Of a stretch of DNA of 64,000 bases, positions 1 through 8,353 are shown in pieces (within the stretch, counting starts at the first letter, position 1; each line of letters opens with the position of its first letter). Both the position numbers and the translations under genes were made by a program. The notes below the pieces were generated by a model. It worked only from the letters and a program-made list of their open reading frames with translations, did not search any database and had not been told where the DNA came from. Origin of the DNA: [Flexibacter] sp. ATCC 35103 (GTDB lineage Bacteria > Bacteroidota > Bacteroidia > Flavobacteriales > Flavobacteriaceae); assembly GCF_001975985.1 (NCBI RefSeq), contig NZ_MTQF01000003.1:121025-185024 (forward strand), written 5' to 3'.

Positions 1-20
1 TTATCGGTTTTTTATTTTTA

Positions 21-404
21 TCATTTTTCATTTGACCAGTAGTATGCAAATGACTGAGGTGGTGTTAAATTATAATCAGCCTTTAAACATTTAGGTTTTT
101 CAAATTTCTTTTTATTTTTTATTTGAATAGCAAATCCTTGCTGTCTATTTTCAAAATATTCATAAAAATAAGCCTCTGTTATACCTGAATAATCTTTAGT
201 TTTATCCCAGAGCTCTTTAAGATCAAGATTAAATATTTTCTCTATTTCAAATTCTCCAATTACCTTTTGAACAGGAGAAGAAGCATAAACTAAAACCGAA
301 GTAACATTTTTATTTTTGAAAATAGCTTTTCTAAACTCAAATCTTTTTGTCCCGTCAAATATTTTATTTGCAAATTGAGGTTTAATTGATAGTACTACTT
401 TCAT
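21..404 (-). CDS. ASCH/PUA-like small protein
   Basis: A 127-residue soluble protein. The N-terminus (MKVVLSIKPQFANKIFDGTK, then RFEFRK) and the later VIGEFEI segment fit the ASCH/PUA-like beta-barrel fold, whose members are thought to bind RNA or modified nucleotides. It has no signal peptide or membrane segment. It is the last gene of a minus-strand cluster, starting 3 nt after the stop of the PIN-GNAT-PUA gene, so it is very likely co-translated with it. The larger neighbour also ends in a PUA-like domain, which suggests both act on RNA or nucleotides. The fold assignment is by eye, and the function is unknown. Confidence 0.75.
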   Translation of the reverse strand: MKVVLSIKPQFANKIFDGTKRFEFRKAIFKNKNVTSVLVYASSPVQKVIGEFEIEKIFNLDLKELWDKTKDYSGITEAYFYEYFENRQQGFAIQIKNKKKFEKPKCLKADYNLTPPQSFAYYWSNEK

Positions 405-407
405 AAT

Positions 408-1928
408 TTATAATTTATACGCAAATTTAATCAAATCATTAAATTGGTCATTAGTTATTTTAATAAATCCTCTAGGCATATTCAATATATCTGGAATAAC
501 TCCCAATCTATTTAAATCATCTAAAGTTGGCTTAGGTGTAGGCAAAGAATGCGCATACAAAAAGTTCACAACAAAAGGTCTGTTATTCGGATATTTATCC
601 CACCAACTAGCTTTTAAATCTTCTTTTGATATCATAGTTCGTCTATTACATGCATAAAAAAAATCTTCAAAAGATCCGAAATTATTTTGAACACTTTCAA
701 CAATACAGATACTTGTCACCGTACTAGAATATTTTTTGGGTGTAGTTTCTCCCATACGATATATGATTATTATATCTCCTGATTTTAATTGTCTATCTTG
801 TGAATGAGAAATATAAACTTTACTAATTCGATTTCTATGAGGTTCATTCTCGGTATATTTTCTTTTGTCCTCTTTCGTATTAATACTATCAGGAAAAAGT
901 TCAGTATGGTATTGTGGTTCAATTTTAATTATATATTTATCAGTTTGTCTAGATAAAAAAGGGAAAGTAAGTTTAGGATTTTCAATATTTGTGGGTAAAT
1001 CTTTTCCAAATGATCTTATGTAGACTTTTTCATCTCCATTTGGGGTAGTTTTTAATCCATGATATATGAATCCCCATTCTTCAAGCATTTCTATTAATTG
1101 CTCTTGTTCAGGTCTTTTAGCAAAAAGTGTAACATATATTTCTTCTATTCCATATTGCATCGCATTGTCGAAAATCGTCTTTAAAAAACGTTCACCAATT
1201 TTATATCCGTTACTGGAAACTTTTAAAGTCCCAATTTTTAAACGCTTTTTAGGAATAAACGTTGGGGTGATTTCTGAATAACTTTCACTGTTCTTATTTT
1301 CTATTTTTACAAACAAGAATGCAGTTAAGTTGTTGTCGCTATAACAAACGTAGCATTTTTCTTCAGCTTTGCTATTAAACCATTTATTAAATTCGATATA
1401 ATCCTCTCTAAAACTATCGAAAAAAGAGTCTTTAATATTAACATCTCCAAAATCAGCTTTCCTAACGGCTAATACTTTATAATCAACTAACTCATGGTTC
1501 TCCGAAGTTACTTTTTCTAAGAAATTTTGAATTTTAAAAACTTTATCTCCGATACCTAATAAATTAGCCTTCGTGTGAATTTTTTTATCTTCTGAAATTA
1601 AAATATCAACCCGACTTTCATAAACTTCGTTTAAGATTTGAGTGTCATTTATATCATTGTCCTTACTATCAATATTTTTGCTAACCTTTAATATTTCCTT
1701 ACTTAACGGAGCTTGATGCTTTAGTAAATTATAACTTTCAATCTTAATACTCATAGTATCAAAAGCATGTGGATCTTTATATTTTTCTAATTCTTCAACT
1801 GTTAAAGGATGAATATATTTGGAATATTTAAGATTATCAATCCATTTAAAAAGCTGACCAATTTCTGGTTTATATATTTTGTTTGCTTCTCTGTGAATAA
1901 TGATATTAGTGTCTAGTAAAATTTTCAT
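408..1928 (-). CDS. PIN domain - GNAT - PUA-like fusion protein
   Basis: A 506-residue, apparently three-domain protein. Residues 1-140 look like a PIN RNase domain: LLDTN near the start supplies the first acidic residue (D6), VEEL the second (E45/E46), NDTQIL the third (D95) and SEDKK the fourth (D114), so the metal site appears complete. Residues about 154-307 resemble a GNAT acyltransferase, with the NGYKIGERF acyl-CoA loop and a WGF segment. Residues about 364-489 look PUA/EVE-like (SGDIIIIYRMGE). I chose ATG 1928 over an in-frame TTG three bases upstream because it shares one base with the previous gene's TGA (TGATG), a translational-coupling arrangement. PIN domains cut RNA, and GNATs can acetylate aminoacyl-tRNA or proteins. 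The combination suggests an RNA-directed stress or defence factor, which is inference. Confidence 0.75.
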   Translation of the reverse strand: MKILLDTNIIIHREANKIYKPEIGQLFKWIDNLKYSKYIHPLTVEELEKYKDPHAFDTMSIKIESYNLLKHQAPLSKEILKVSKNIDSKDNDINDTQILNEVYESRVDILISEDKKIHTKANLLGIGDKVFKIQNFLEKVTSENHELVDYKVLAVRKADFGDVNIKDSFFDSFREDYIEFNKWFNSKAEEKCYVCYSDNNLTAFLFVKIENKNSESYSEITPTFIPKKRLKIGTLKVSSNGYKIGERFLKTIFDNAMQYGIEEIYVTLFAKRPEQEQLIEMLEEWGFIYHGLKTTPNGDEKVYIRSFGKDLPTNIENPKLTFPFLSRQTDKYIIKIEPQYHTELFPDSINTKEDKRKYTENEPHRNRISKVYISHSQDRQLKSGDIIIIYRMGETTPKKYSSTVTSICIVESVQNNFGSFEDFFYACNRRTMISKEDLKASWWDKYPNNRPFVVNFLYAHSLPTPKPTLDDLNRLGVIPDILNMPRGFIKITNDQFNDLIKFAYKL

Positions 1929-2446
1929 CAAATATTTTCCATTAATTGCTTATAATTTCCGTCTCTTATTTCGATGTAAGGAATTGAATGCTTATTTGAA
2001 AGATATTTTGCATATTCTATTTCCATTTCTTGCAAGTCATTCAGAATTTGAATACTATAAATTTTCCCATCTCTCAATTTTAATCTTTCGGCAATTTTCT
2101 CAACATCATCAATTACAATTGATATTGTTTTTGGATTGATTTGATCAAAAGTATCTTCATCAATTCTACATGGAGCTCCAGATGAATTTAATAAGCAAAA
2201 ATGTCCATCAAGCAGGTATTTTTTATCCTTATTAATTAATTTATTTAAGCCAAAAATTAATCTTTCCTGAGTTGAAGTAATATCTAGCACTTCTTTGTTA
2301 TTTGAAAAACTAATTTCATTCCATTTCAAAACTTGACTTGCGGTTATATGTATTAATTCACTTTTAGAGACTATTTCTTTACAAATAGTTCCTTTTCCAA
2401 CGCCATGAATACCACCAATAAAAAATATGTTATCAAACGATTCCAT
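1928..2446 (-). CDS. P-loop nucleotide-kinase-like ATPase
   Basis: A 172-residue cytoplasmic protein with a Walker A motif at residues 12-20 (GIHGVGKGT, Lys18) and a LLDGHF strand in the position of adenylate-kinase-type acidic/substrate residues. The length and layout resemble small nucleoside or nucleotide kinases more than AAA+ machines. It is the first gene of the coupled cluster with the PIN-GNAT-PUA gene, sharing a base with it at the TGATG junction. Only about 48 bp separate it from the stop of the serine hydrolase upstream, so read-through from there is possible. The substrate is unknown. An NTPase regulating the PIN effector is one hypothesis. Confidence 0.75.
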   Translation of the reverse strand: MESFDNIFFIGGIHGVGKGTICKEIVSKSELIHITASQVLKWNEISFSNNKEVLDITSTQERLIFGLNKLINKDKKYLLDGHFCLLNSSGAPCRIDEDTFDQINPKTISIVIDDVEKIAERLKLRDGKIYSIQILNDLQEMEIEYAKYLSNKHSIPYIEIRDGNYKQLMENI

Positions 2447-2494
2447 AATTATTTTTTAAGCAAGGTACAAAAAAGAATGAAATATATTACAAAA

Positions 2495-3844
2495 TTATTT
2501 CTTTACACTCTCAATTATCACCTTCAAAAATCCATTAAAATCAAATCCCTGATCTTCTTCTTTCAAACCCATTCTCACAATTACCATATCCAGAGATGGA
2601 ATAATCGCTACCATTTGTCCTTGGTATCCGCTGCAATAAAACATATCACGAGGAACATCCGGAAATTTCCCTCCAGCGTTTAACCAAAATTGCGCTCCAT
2701 AAGCACCTTTAGAAGTATTCGTAGGTGTTGCAGAATATTTTACCCAGCTTTCATCTACGATTTGTTCTCCGTTCCATTTTCCTTTATTCAAATATAATAA
2801 CCCAAATTTTGACCAATCGCGAGCTGTTGCCCAAGCATAAGAAGAACCAACAAAAGTTCCCGCCATATCTTGCTCTACAATCATCGAATTCATTCCGATT
2901 TTATCAATTACAGCGCTGTACCAAAAATCAAGATATTCTTGTTGGGTTTTAAACTGACTTCTTAAAATTCCCGACAATAAATTGGTTGTTCCTGATGAAT
3001 AATTCCAATGTGTGTTGGGTTTAAACTGAGCCGGTTTTTCGCGTTGTACTTTTGCCATATCTCCAGACTGAAAAAGCATAATAGTAGCATCACAAATTTT
3101 ACTGTAATTCTCTTCCCATTCTAATCCTGAATTCATATGCAGCAAATCATTTATGGTGATAATTTTACGATCGTCATTTTTCCATTCAGCAATTGGAGCA
3201 GGTTTATAAATATCTATTTTTCCTTGTTTGACCAAAACCCCAAAAGCCGAACTTGTGATGCTTTTAGTCATCGACCAACCTAAAATTTTACTGTCTTTAT
3301 TAAAACCAGTATCATATTTTTCACCAATCAATTTATCTTTATATAACACCACAACAGCACGTGTTCGCTTTAATTTTCCTCCATTTTTATCAAAAGAATC
3401 ATCGATTGCTTTATTTAATTTTGAGTAATCTACATTTGAAAACAAAGTGTCTTTCGGCTCCTTATTTCCATAAGGAAAAGCAAGGTTATTCACTATTTTA
3501 ATTCGTTTGGGAAGTAAATAAGGTTTCGAAATATCATAATCCTCATCAATTAATGTCGCGCCTAAACCTTCACGGTAAATCGCTTTTCTTTCTTTTAAAC
3601 CATAAACTGAAGATGTTGTAAATTTTCCGGCTTCATTAATTGTATTGGATGCCAAATCCATTAATGGAATATCATTATCTGTTTTTTCGATTAAACTTTT
3701 CGATCGCTGATCTAAAAAATGTCCTGAAGCAATACTTTTGGCTGAAAATCCTGAGATTAATTCAAGTTTTGGATAAGTGGTGAATCCAAAATAAAAAATA
3801 ACAATAAACAAAACAAGCAGAAGTAACTTTATGATTTTTTTCAT
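2495..3844 (-). CDS. Serine hydrolase, class C beta-lactamase/PBP family
   Basis: A 449-residue protein with an N-terminal hydrophobic segment (residues about 4-23) that would act as a signal anchor or signal peptide. The nucleophile motif SMTK is at residues 191-194 (S-x-x-K), the catalytic tyrosine lies in NYSSG (Tyr282), and a later SGYQGQM segment is in the position of the KTG-like element. Family members include esterases, D-aminopeptidases and penicillin-binding-like hydrolases. Substrate cannot be read from sequence. It probably acts in the periplasm or outside the cell. It is divergent from sufS. Confidence 0.88.
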   Translation of the reverse strand: MKKIIKLLLLVLFIVIFYFGFTTYPKLELISGFSAKSIASGHFLDQRSKSLIEKTDNDIPLMDLASNTINEAGKFTTSSVYGLKERKAIYREGLGATLIDEDYDISKPYLLPKRIKIVNNLAFPYGNKEPKDTLFSNVDYSKLNKAIDDSFDKNGGKLKRTRAVVVLYKDKLIGEKYDTGFNKDSKILGWSMTKSITSSAFGVLVKQGKIDIYKPAPIAEWKNDDRKIITINDLLHMNSGLEWEENYSKICDATIMLFQSGDMAKVQREKPAQFKPNTHWNYSSGTTNLLSGILRSQFKTQQEYLDFWYSAVIDKIGMNSMIVEQDMAGTFVGSSYAWATARDWSKFGLLYLNKGKWNGEQIVDESWVKYSATPTNTSKGAYGAQFWLNAGGKFPDVPRDMFYCSGYQGQMVAIIPSLDMVIVRMGLKEEDQGFDFNGFLKVIIESVKK

Positions 3845-4032
3845 ATTCTCAAAAGATATTTTTACTGCAATATAAATAATTTATCTTCACCATTTTAGGA
3901 TCAAATTTATATTTTGAATTCACATAAATTATAAATGTGCTCAAATTTTTTCAGAATTAATCTTCAAATCTTCTATTGATAGCACCATAAAAGGAAATTA
4001 TAGTTTTGATGGATAAACCAATTTAGTTTTAG

Positions 4033-4040
4033 TACTTTTG
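4033..4040 (+). promoter_or_regulatory. sufS promoter, -7 element
   Basis: TACTTTTG matches the Bacteroidota -7 consensus TAnnTTTG and lies 25 bp before the sufS ATG. The nearest -33-like TTG (4006-4008) is 24 bp upstream, slightly longer than usual. Confidence 0.55.
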
Positions 4041-4065
4041 TAGATAGAATTTTTCTAAATAAGAC

Positions 4066-5280
4066 ATGCTAGATATCCAAAAAATAAGAGATGATTTTCC
4101 GATACTTTCGGAAAAAGTAAACGGAAAACCTTTGGTTTATTTCGACAACGGAGCAACTTCTCAAAAACCACAAATTGTGATCGATGCGATTGCAACCTAT
4201 TATCAGGAAATAAATGCTAATATTCATCGCGGTGTTCACACACTAAGTCAACTGGCAACTGATGCTTACGAGATTTCAAGAGTAAAAATACAACATCATA
4301 TTAATGCGAAGTTCTCTCATGAAGTACTTTTTACTTCGGGAACAACACACGGAATCAATTTGGTAACCAATGGTTTTGCTTCAATTTTAAAACCTGGCGA
4401 CGAAGTAATTGTTTCCTCTTTAGAACATCATAGTAATATTGTGCCGTGGCAAATGTTATGCGAAAAAACCGGAGCGACTCTTAAAGTTATTCCGATGAAC
4501 GAAGATGGTGAACTGATAATGGATGCTTTTGATGCTTTGCTATCAGAAAAAACAAAAGTGGTTACGGTAAATCATATTTCGAATGCACTAGGAATCATCA
4601 ATCCTATAAAATACATAATCGAAAAAGCACATGTTGTTGGTGCTGCCGTTTTAATTGATGGTGCGCAAGCTGTTCCGCATTTAAAACCTGATGTTCAGGA
4701 TTTAGATTGTGATTTTTATGCTTTTTCAGGACATAAAATGTGCGGACCAACAGGAACCGGAATTTTATACGGAAAAGAAGATTGGCTAAACAAATTACCT
4801 CCTTATCAAGGCGGTGGAGAAATGATTAAGGAAGTGACTTTCGAGAAAACAACTTATGCTGATCTTCCTCATAAATTTGAAGCCGGAACACCAAATATAG
4901 CTGGCGGAATTGTTTTAGGAACTGCCGTTGATTATCTAAATAACATAGGTTTTCATAACATTCAAAAACAAGAAGAAAAATTATTAGAACACGCTACAAA
5001 ACGTTTACTGGAAATTGAAGGTCTAAAAATTTACGGAACCGGAAAAAATAAAGCTTCTGTAGTTTCGTTTAATATTGACGGAATTCATCCTTACGATATT
5101 GGTTCTATTATCGATAAATTAGGAATTGCGGTTAGAACAGGGCATCATTGCGCACAACCCATTATGAACTTTTTCTGCATTCCCGGAACCATTCGTGCTT
5201 CATTTTCTTTTTACAATACAATAGAAGAAATTGACATAATGGTTGAAGCAGTTAAAAAGGCAAAAACTATGTTAAGCTAA
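4066..5280 (+). CDS. sufS: Cysteine desulfurase SufS
   Basis: A 404-residue PLP-dependent class V aminotransferase-fold enzyme that takes sulfur from L-cysteine for Fe-S cluster assembly. The PLP lysine is in SGHKMCGP (Lys224) and the persulfide-carrying cysteine in RTGHHCAQP (Cys362). That motif identifies the SufS/group II type rather than IscS. An ESH-like LEHHSN segment near residue 120 fits the cofactor site. It heads a plus-strand cluster with a small lipoprotein gene, sufE and a DUF59 gene, so the desulfurase and its sulfur acceptor are encoded together. sufBCD are not next to it within the window. Confidence 0.96.
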   Translation: MLDIQKIRDDFPILSEKVNGKPLVYFDNGATSQKPQIVIDAIATYYQEINANIHRGVHTLSQLATDAYEISRVKIQHHINAKFSHEVLFTSGTTHGINLVTNGFASILKPGDEVIVSSLEHHSNIVPWQMLCEKTGATLKVIPMNEDGELIMDAFDALLSEKTKVVTVNHISNALGIINPIKYIIEKAHVVGAAVLIDGAQAVPHLKPDVQDLDCDFYAFSGHKMCGPTGTGILYGKEDWLNKLPPYQGGGEMIKEVTFEKTTYADLPHKFEAGTPNIAGGIVLGTAVDYLNNIGFHNIQKQEEKLLEHATKRLLEIEGLKIYGTGKNKASVVSFNIDGIHPYDIGSIIDKLGIAVRTGHHCAQPIMNFFCIPGTIRASFSFYNTIEEIDIMVEAVKKAKTMLS

Positions 5281-5287
5281 AAAAACT

Positions 5288-5713
5288 ATGAGAACACTAT
5301 CTTTATTACTCTTAACGATCTTTATCGCAACAAGTTGCTCAAGCCAAAAAACGACTGATATGACAGCAACACAAATGGAATATTCTGCAGTTTCACGTGG
5401 CTTTTATAAAAAGATAATTGTTCAAAACAAAACAGTTTCAGTTATAAATGGTAAAAACACTGAACCAATAGAAAGCAAAATAGACGATGCAAAATGGAAA
5501 CAGATTGTAGCTGAATTTGAAAAAATCGACCTAGAAAGTATTAAAACTTTAAAAGCCCCAACAGAAAAACGTTTTTATGACGGTGCTGCAATTGCAAATT
5601 TAAAGATAACTAAGAATCAGCAAACGTATGAAACCTTGGGTTTCGACAATGGTACTCCCCCAAAGGAAATAGAAAAATTGGTAAATTTGCTGGTTAGTTT
5701 TACGAAAGAATAA
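5288..5713 (+). CDS. Small lipoprotein of unknown function
   Basis: A 141-residue protein with a lipoprotein signal peptide ending in IATSC (lipid-modified Cys17), so it is probably anchored in the envelope. The rest is a small lysine-rich domain I cannot assign. It sits 7 nt after sufS and 2 nt before sufE, so it is surely cotranscribed with both, although an envelope lipoprotein has no obvious role in cytoplasmic Fe-S assembly. Confidence 0.85.
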   Translation: MRTLSLLLLTIFIATSCSSQKTTDMTATQMEYSAVSRGFYKKIIVQNKTVSVINGKNTEPIESKIDDAKWKQIVAEFEKIDLESIKTLKAPTEKRFYDGAAIANLKITKNQQTYETLGFDNGTPPKEIEKLVNLLVSFTKE

Positions 5714-5715
5714 TT

Positions 5716-6141
5716 ATGACAATAAAAGAAATACAAAACGAAATAATAGATGAATTTTCGATGTTTGATGACTGGATGCAACGTTATGAATACATCATCG
5801 AATTAGGAAAAAGTCTTCCGTTGATTAAAGAAGAATACAAAACAGAAGAGAATTTAATCAAAGGATGTCAATCGAAAGTTTGGTTACAAGGGGAACAAAA
5901 TGACGATAAAATTGTATTTACGGCAGATAGTGATGCAATTTTAACCAAAGGAATTATCGCCATTTTAATTCGTGCTTTCTCTAATCAAAAAGCAGAAGAT
6001 ATTATAAAAGCCGATACTGAATTTATTGATGAAATAGGTTTAAAAGAGCATTTGTCAGCAACACGCGCAAACGGATTGGTTTCGATGATAAAAAATATCA
6101 AAATGTACGCTTTGGCTTTTGACACAAAAAATAAAAATTAA
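5716..6141 (+). CDS. sufE: SufE sulfur acceptor protein
   Basis: A 141-residue SufE/CsdE-family protein that accepts persulfide sulfur from SufS and passes it to the Fe-S scaffold. The acceptor cysteine is in KGCQSKVWL (Cys51), and the flanking motif and total length are typical. It lies 2 nt downstream of the lipoprotein gene in the sufS operon. Confidence 0.95.
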   Translation: MTIKEIQNEIIDEFSMFDDWMQRYEYIIELGKSLPLIKEEYKTEENLIKGCQSKVWLQGEQNDDKIVFTADSDAILTKGIIAILIRAFSNQKAEDIIKADTEFIDEIGLKEHLSATRANGLVSMIKNIKMYALAFDTKNKN

Positions 6142-6150
6142 TTTTCTTTT

Positions 6151-6224
6151 GCCGTGAATTTCACGAATTAACACGAATACTTTAATCACAATACCTAATT
6201 CGGGAAATTTGTGAAATTCGTGGC
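6151..6224. repeat. Imperfect inverted repeat between sufE and DUF59
   Basis: The arms GCCGTGAATTTCACGAATT (6151-6169) and AATTTGTGAAATTCGTGGC (6206-6224) form an imperfect stem-loop. The same arm sequence recurs near 17980 and at 51361-51408, so this is one copy of a dispersed intergenic repeat family. Confidence 0.65.
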
Positions 6225-6249
6225 GAAAAAAAACATAAAAACAAAAAAA

Positions 6250-6573
6250 ATGGAACAAGAAATAGACACAAACGAATTAGGAGAATCAATTGTAAAAGTT
6301 TTAAAGAGCATTTACGATCCGGAGATTCCTGTTGATATTTATGAATTAGGATTGATTTATGACGTAATGGTAAATACAGATTACGAAGTAAAAATCCTGA
6401 TGACATTAACATCTCCTAACTGTCCGGTTGCGGAAAGTTTACCAAGAGAAGTTGAAGAAAAAGTAAAAACAATTGAAAACATAAAAGATGTTGATGTTGA
6501 AATTACTTTTGATCCGCCCTGGAGTAAAGATTTAATGAGCGAAGAAGCAAAATTAGAATTAGGAATGCTTTAA
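6250..6573 (+). CDS. DUF59/MIP18-family Fe-S assembly protein (SufT-like)
   Basis: A 107-residue protein of the DUF59 (MIP18/PaaD-like) family, with YDPEIPVDIYELGLIYDV, the conserved cysteine in SPNCPVAE and a C-terminal DPPWSKD motif. SufT-like members help mature Fe-S proteins, and its place right after sufE supports that. I chose ATG 6250 because the longer reading frame from 6211 translates through the intergenic repeat and gains nothing conserved. Confidence 0.92.
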   Translation: MEQEIDTNELGESIVKVLKSIYDPEIPVDIYELGLIYDVMVNTDYEVKILMTLTSPNCPVAESLPREVEEKVKTIENIKDVDVEITFDPPWSKDLMSEEAKLELGML

Positions 6574-6584
6574 TAAAAGTATAC

Positions 6585-6640
6585 AGTTTACAGTCTCAGT
6601 TTTCAGTATTTAACTGTGACTGAGACTGTAACTGCAAACT
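6585..6640. repeat. Inverted repeat between DUF59 and DUF2480 genes
   Basis: The arms AGTTTACAGTCTCAGT (6585-6600) and ACTGAGACTGTAACT (6619-6633, continued by GCAAACT) can form a strong stem-loop just before the next start codon. It might modulate translation or transcription of the DUF2480 gene. Confidence 0.55.
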
Positions 6641-6647
6641 AGAGAAA

Positions 6648-7157
6648 ATGGAAGAAATAATCAATAAAGTTGCAAATAGTGCTTTAGAAGTATTTGATCT
6701 GGAGGATTATTATCCAAAAGGAATACGTACTCAAATTGACATTTCGCAATGGCTTTTAGAAGGTTTTTTATTAAAAGAAAAAGACTTTAGAGAACACTTA
6801 AAAAATCATGACTGGTCACAATATCAAGATCAGTATGTTGCTATAAATTGTAGCACAGATGCTATTGTTCCTGCTTGGTCTTCAATTTTAGTAGCAATTC
6901 AATTGGCACCTTTTGCAAAAAAAGTAGTCAACGGAACAATCGAAGATTTAGATTCAAGTTTATATGAAGAGATTTTAAGTAAACTCGATTATTCTGAATA
7001 CAAAAACAAACCTGTAATTGTAAAAGGCTGTTCTAAAAAACCGGTTCCAACTCGTGCTTATATTTTAGCAGCAACTTACCTGCAACCTTTTGCAAGAAGT
7101 ATAATGTATGGGGAAGCTTGTTCAGCAGTACCATTATACAAAGAATCTAAGAAATAA
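6648..7157 (+). CDS. DUF2480 family protein
   Basis: A 169-residue cytoplasmic protein of the Bacteroidota-specific DUF2480 family. It contains conserved WSSILVA and KGCSKKPVPTRAYI segments, with cysteines in INCSTD, KGCSK and GEACS. In this phylum the family is found next to SUF genes, as here. A role in Fe-S metabolism is an inference from that context. Confidence 0.88.
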   Translation: MEEIINKVANSALEVFDLEDYYPKGIRTQIDISQWLLEGFLLKEKDFREHLKNHDWSQYQDQYVAINCSTDAIVPAWSSILVAIQLAPFAKKVVNGTIEDLDSSLYEEILSKLDYSEYKNKPVIVKGCSKKPVPTRAYILAATYLQPFARSIMYGEACSAVPLYKESKK

Positions 7158-7202
7158 CTTTCTTTTAGACCCAATAATCCCGAACCTTTTGACGGTTTTT
7201 AG

Positions 7203-7210
7203 TATATTTG
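7203..7210 (+). promoter_or_regulatory. -7 element before the DUF3078 gene
   Basis: TATATTTG matches TAnnTTTG, 25 bp before the start codon. It suggests the DUF3078 gene has its own promoter. Confidence 0.5.
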
Positions 7211-7235
7211 TTCTTACATATTTAAACTATATACC

Positions 7236-8186
7236 ATGAGAAAGCTAACGTTATTACTTTTTATTTTAGCGAACTTAACTTTTGTTCAAGCCCAAAATTC
7301 GGAAAAGGAATTAATTCAGAATACTGAAAAAGCAGTAAAGAAAATAAACGATACTATCGAGGATGAAGGCTGGAAAGCAAAAGGAACGGTTTCTCTTTTA
7401 TTAAATCAGTCAAGCTTTAATAATTGGATTGCCGGAGGTGAAGATAGTTTCTCAGGAACTTTAGGAATCAACTATGATTTCAATTACAAAAAAGATGATA
7501 TTACCTGGGACAATAAGGTTTTAGCTTCATACGGACTTTTACAAACTAAAAATGCCGATTATGAAAAAAAGACTGATGACCGTCTGGAATTCAACTCAAT
7601 TTTTGGAAAAAAAGCTTTTGGACAATGGTATTATTCTTATTTCCTGAATTTCAGAACTCAATTTTCAACGGGTTATTTGTATGGAAAGGATGCGAACGGT
7701 AAAGAAATCAGAACTGAAAATACTCAATTCATGTCTCCTGGATATCTTACCACAGGTCCTGGTATTTACTGGACAAAAGATGATAATCTAAAAATAAATT
7801 TTGCGCCTTTAACTTCTAAATTTACTTTTGTAGATGGCGCTTATACTTCAGGAATCGATCAGGCAACTGGTTTACCGTATGTAGATGGAGATTATTTTGG
7901 TGTAGATGCCAATAAAACAATGCGTTACGAATTGGGTTTCTATGCATCGGTTTATTACAAATTAGCCATTATGACGAACGTAACTGCTGAAAACACATTG
8001 AACTTATATTCTAATTATTTAGAAGATCCTCAAAATGTAGATATTAATTACTCTTTGAATATTATCATGAAAGTAAACAAATTTTTATCTGCCAATTTAT
8101 CCTTTCAGGCAATTTATGATGATAATGCTTTTAGTGGTTTTCAAACCAGAGAAGTATTTGGTTTAGGAATTAATTTTGGATTTTAA
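7236..8186 (+). CDS. DUF3078 family outer-membrane protein
   Basis: A 316-residue exported protein with a signal peptide ending near VQAQN. Alternating aromatic/hydrophilic strands run through the protein to the C-terminal GLGINFGF, the form of an outer-membrane beta-barrel ending in an aromatic residue. It contains SSFNNWIAGGEDSF, typical of the DUF3078 family. The specific role is unknown. It follows the Fe-S cluster genes but appears to have its own promoter. Confidence 0.88.
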   Translation: MRKLTLLLFILANLTFVQAQNSEKELIQNTEKAVKKINDTIEDEGWKAKGTVSLLLNQSSFNNWIAGGEDSFSGTLGINYDFNYKKDDITWDNKVLASYGLLQTKNADYEKKTDDRLEFNSIFGKKAFGQWYYSYFLNFRTQFSTGYLYGKDANGKEIRTENTQFMSPGYLTTGPGIYWTKDDNLKINFAPLTSKFTFVDGAYTSGIDQATGLPYVDGDYFGVDANKTMRYELGFYASVYYKLAIMTNVTAENTLNLYSNYLEDPQNVDINYSLNIIMKVNKFLSANLSFQAIYDDNAFSGFQTREVFGLGINFGF

Positions 8187-8210
8187 TCTGAAACTGGAAA
8201 CTGCTTATAT

Positions 8211-8347
8211 TTTACCGCAAAGAACGCTAAGTCTTTTATAAGTGAGTTATATAAAAACAAAGTTCGCAAAGCTAAATCTATATAGCTTTGCGAACTTTGT
8301 GTTTTATGAAGATACATTAATATAATCTTAGCGTTCTTTGCGGTAAA
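8211..8347. repeat. Nested inverted repeat (two perfect stems)
   Basis: The outer arms 8211-8231 and 8327-8347 are perfect 21-bp inverted repeats. Nested inside are perfect 18-bp arms at 8257-8274 and 8283-8300. The element fills the gap between the convergent DUF3078 and hflX genes and ends 7 bp from the hflX stop codon. It could act as a bidirectional terminator, but its size and nesting suggest a mobile intergenic repeat. Confidence 0.75.
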
Positions 8348-8353
8348 GTTAAT

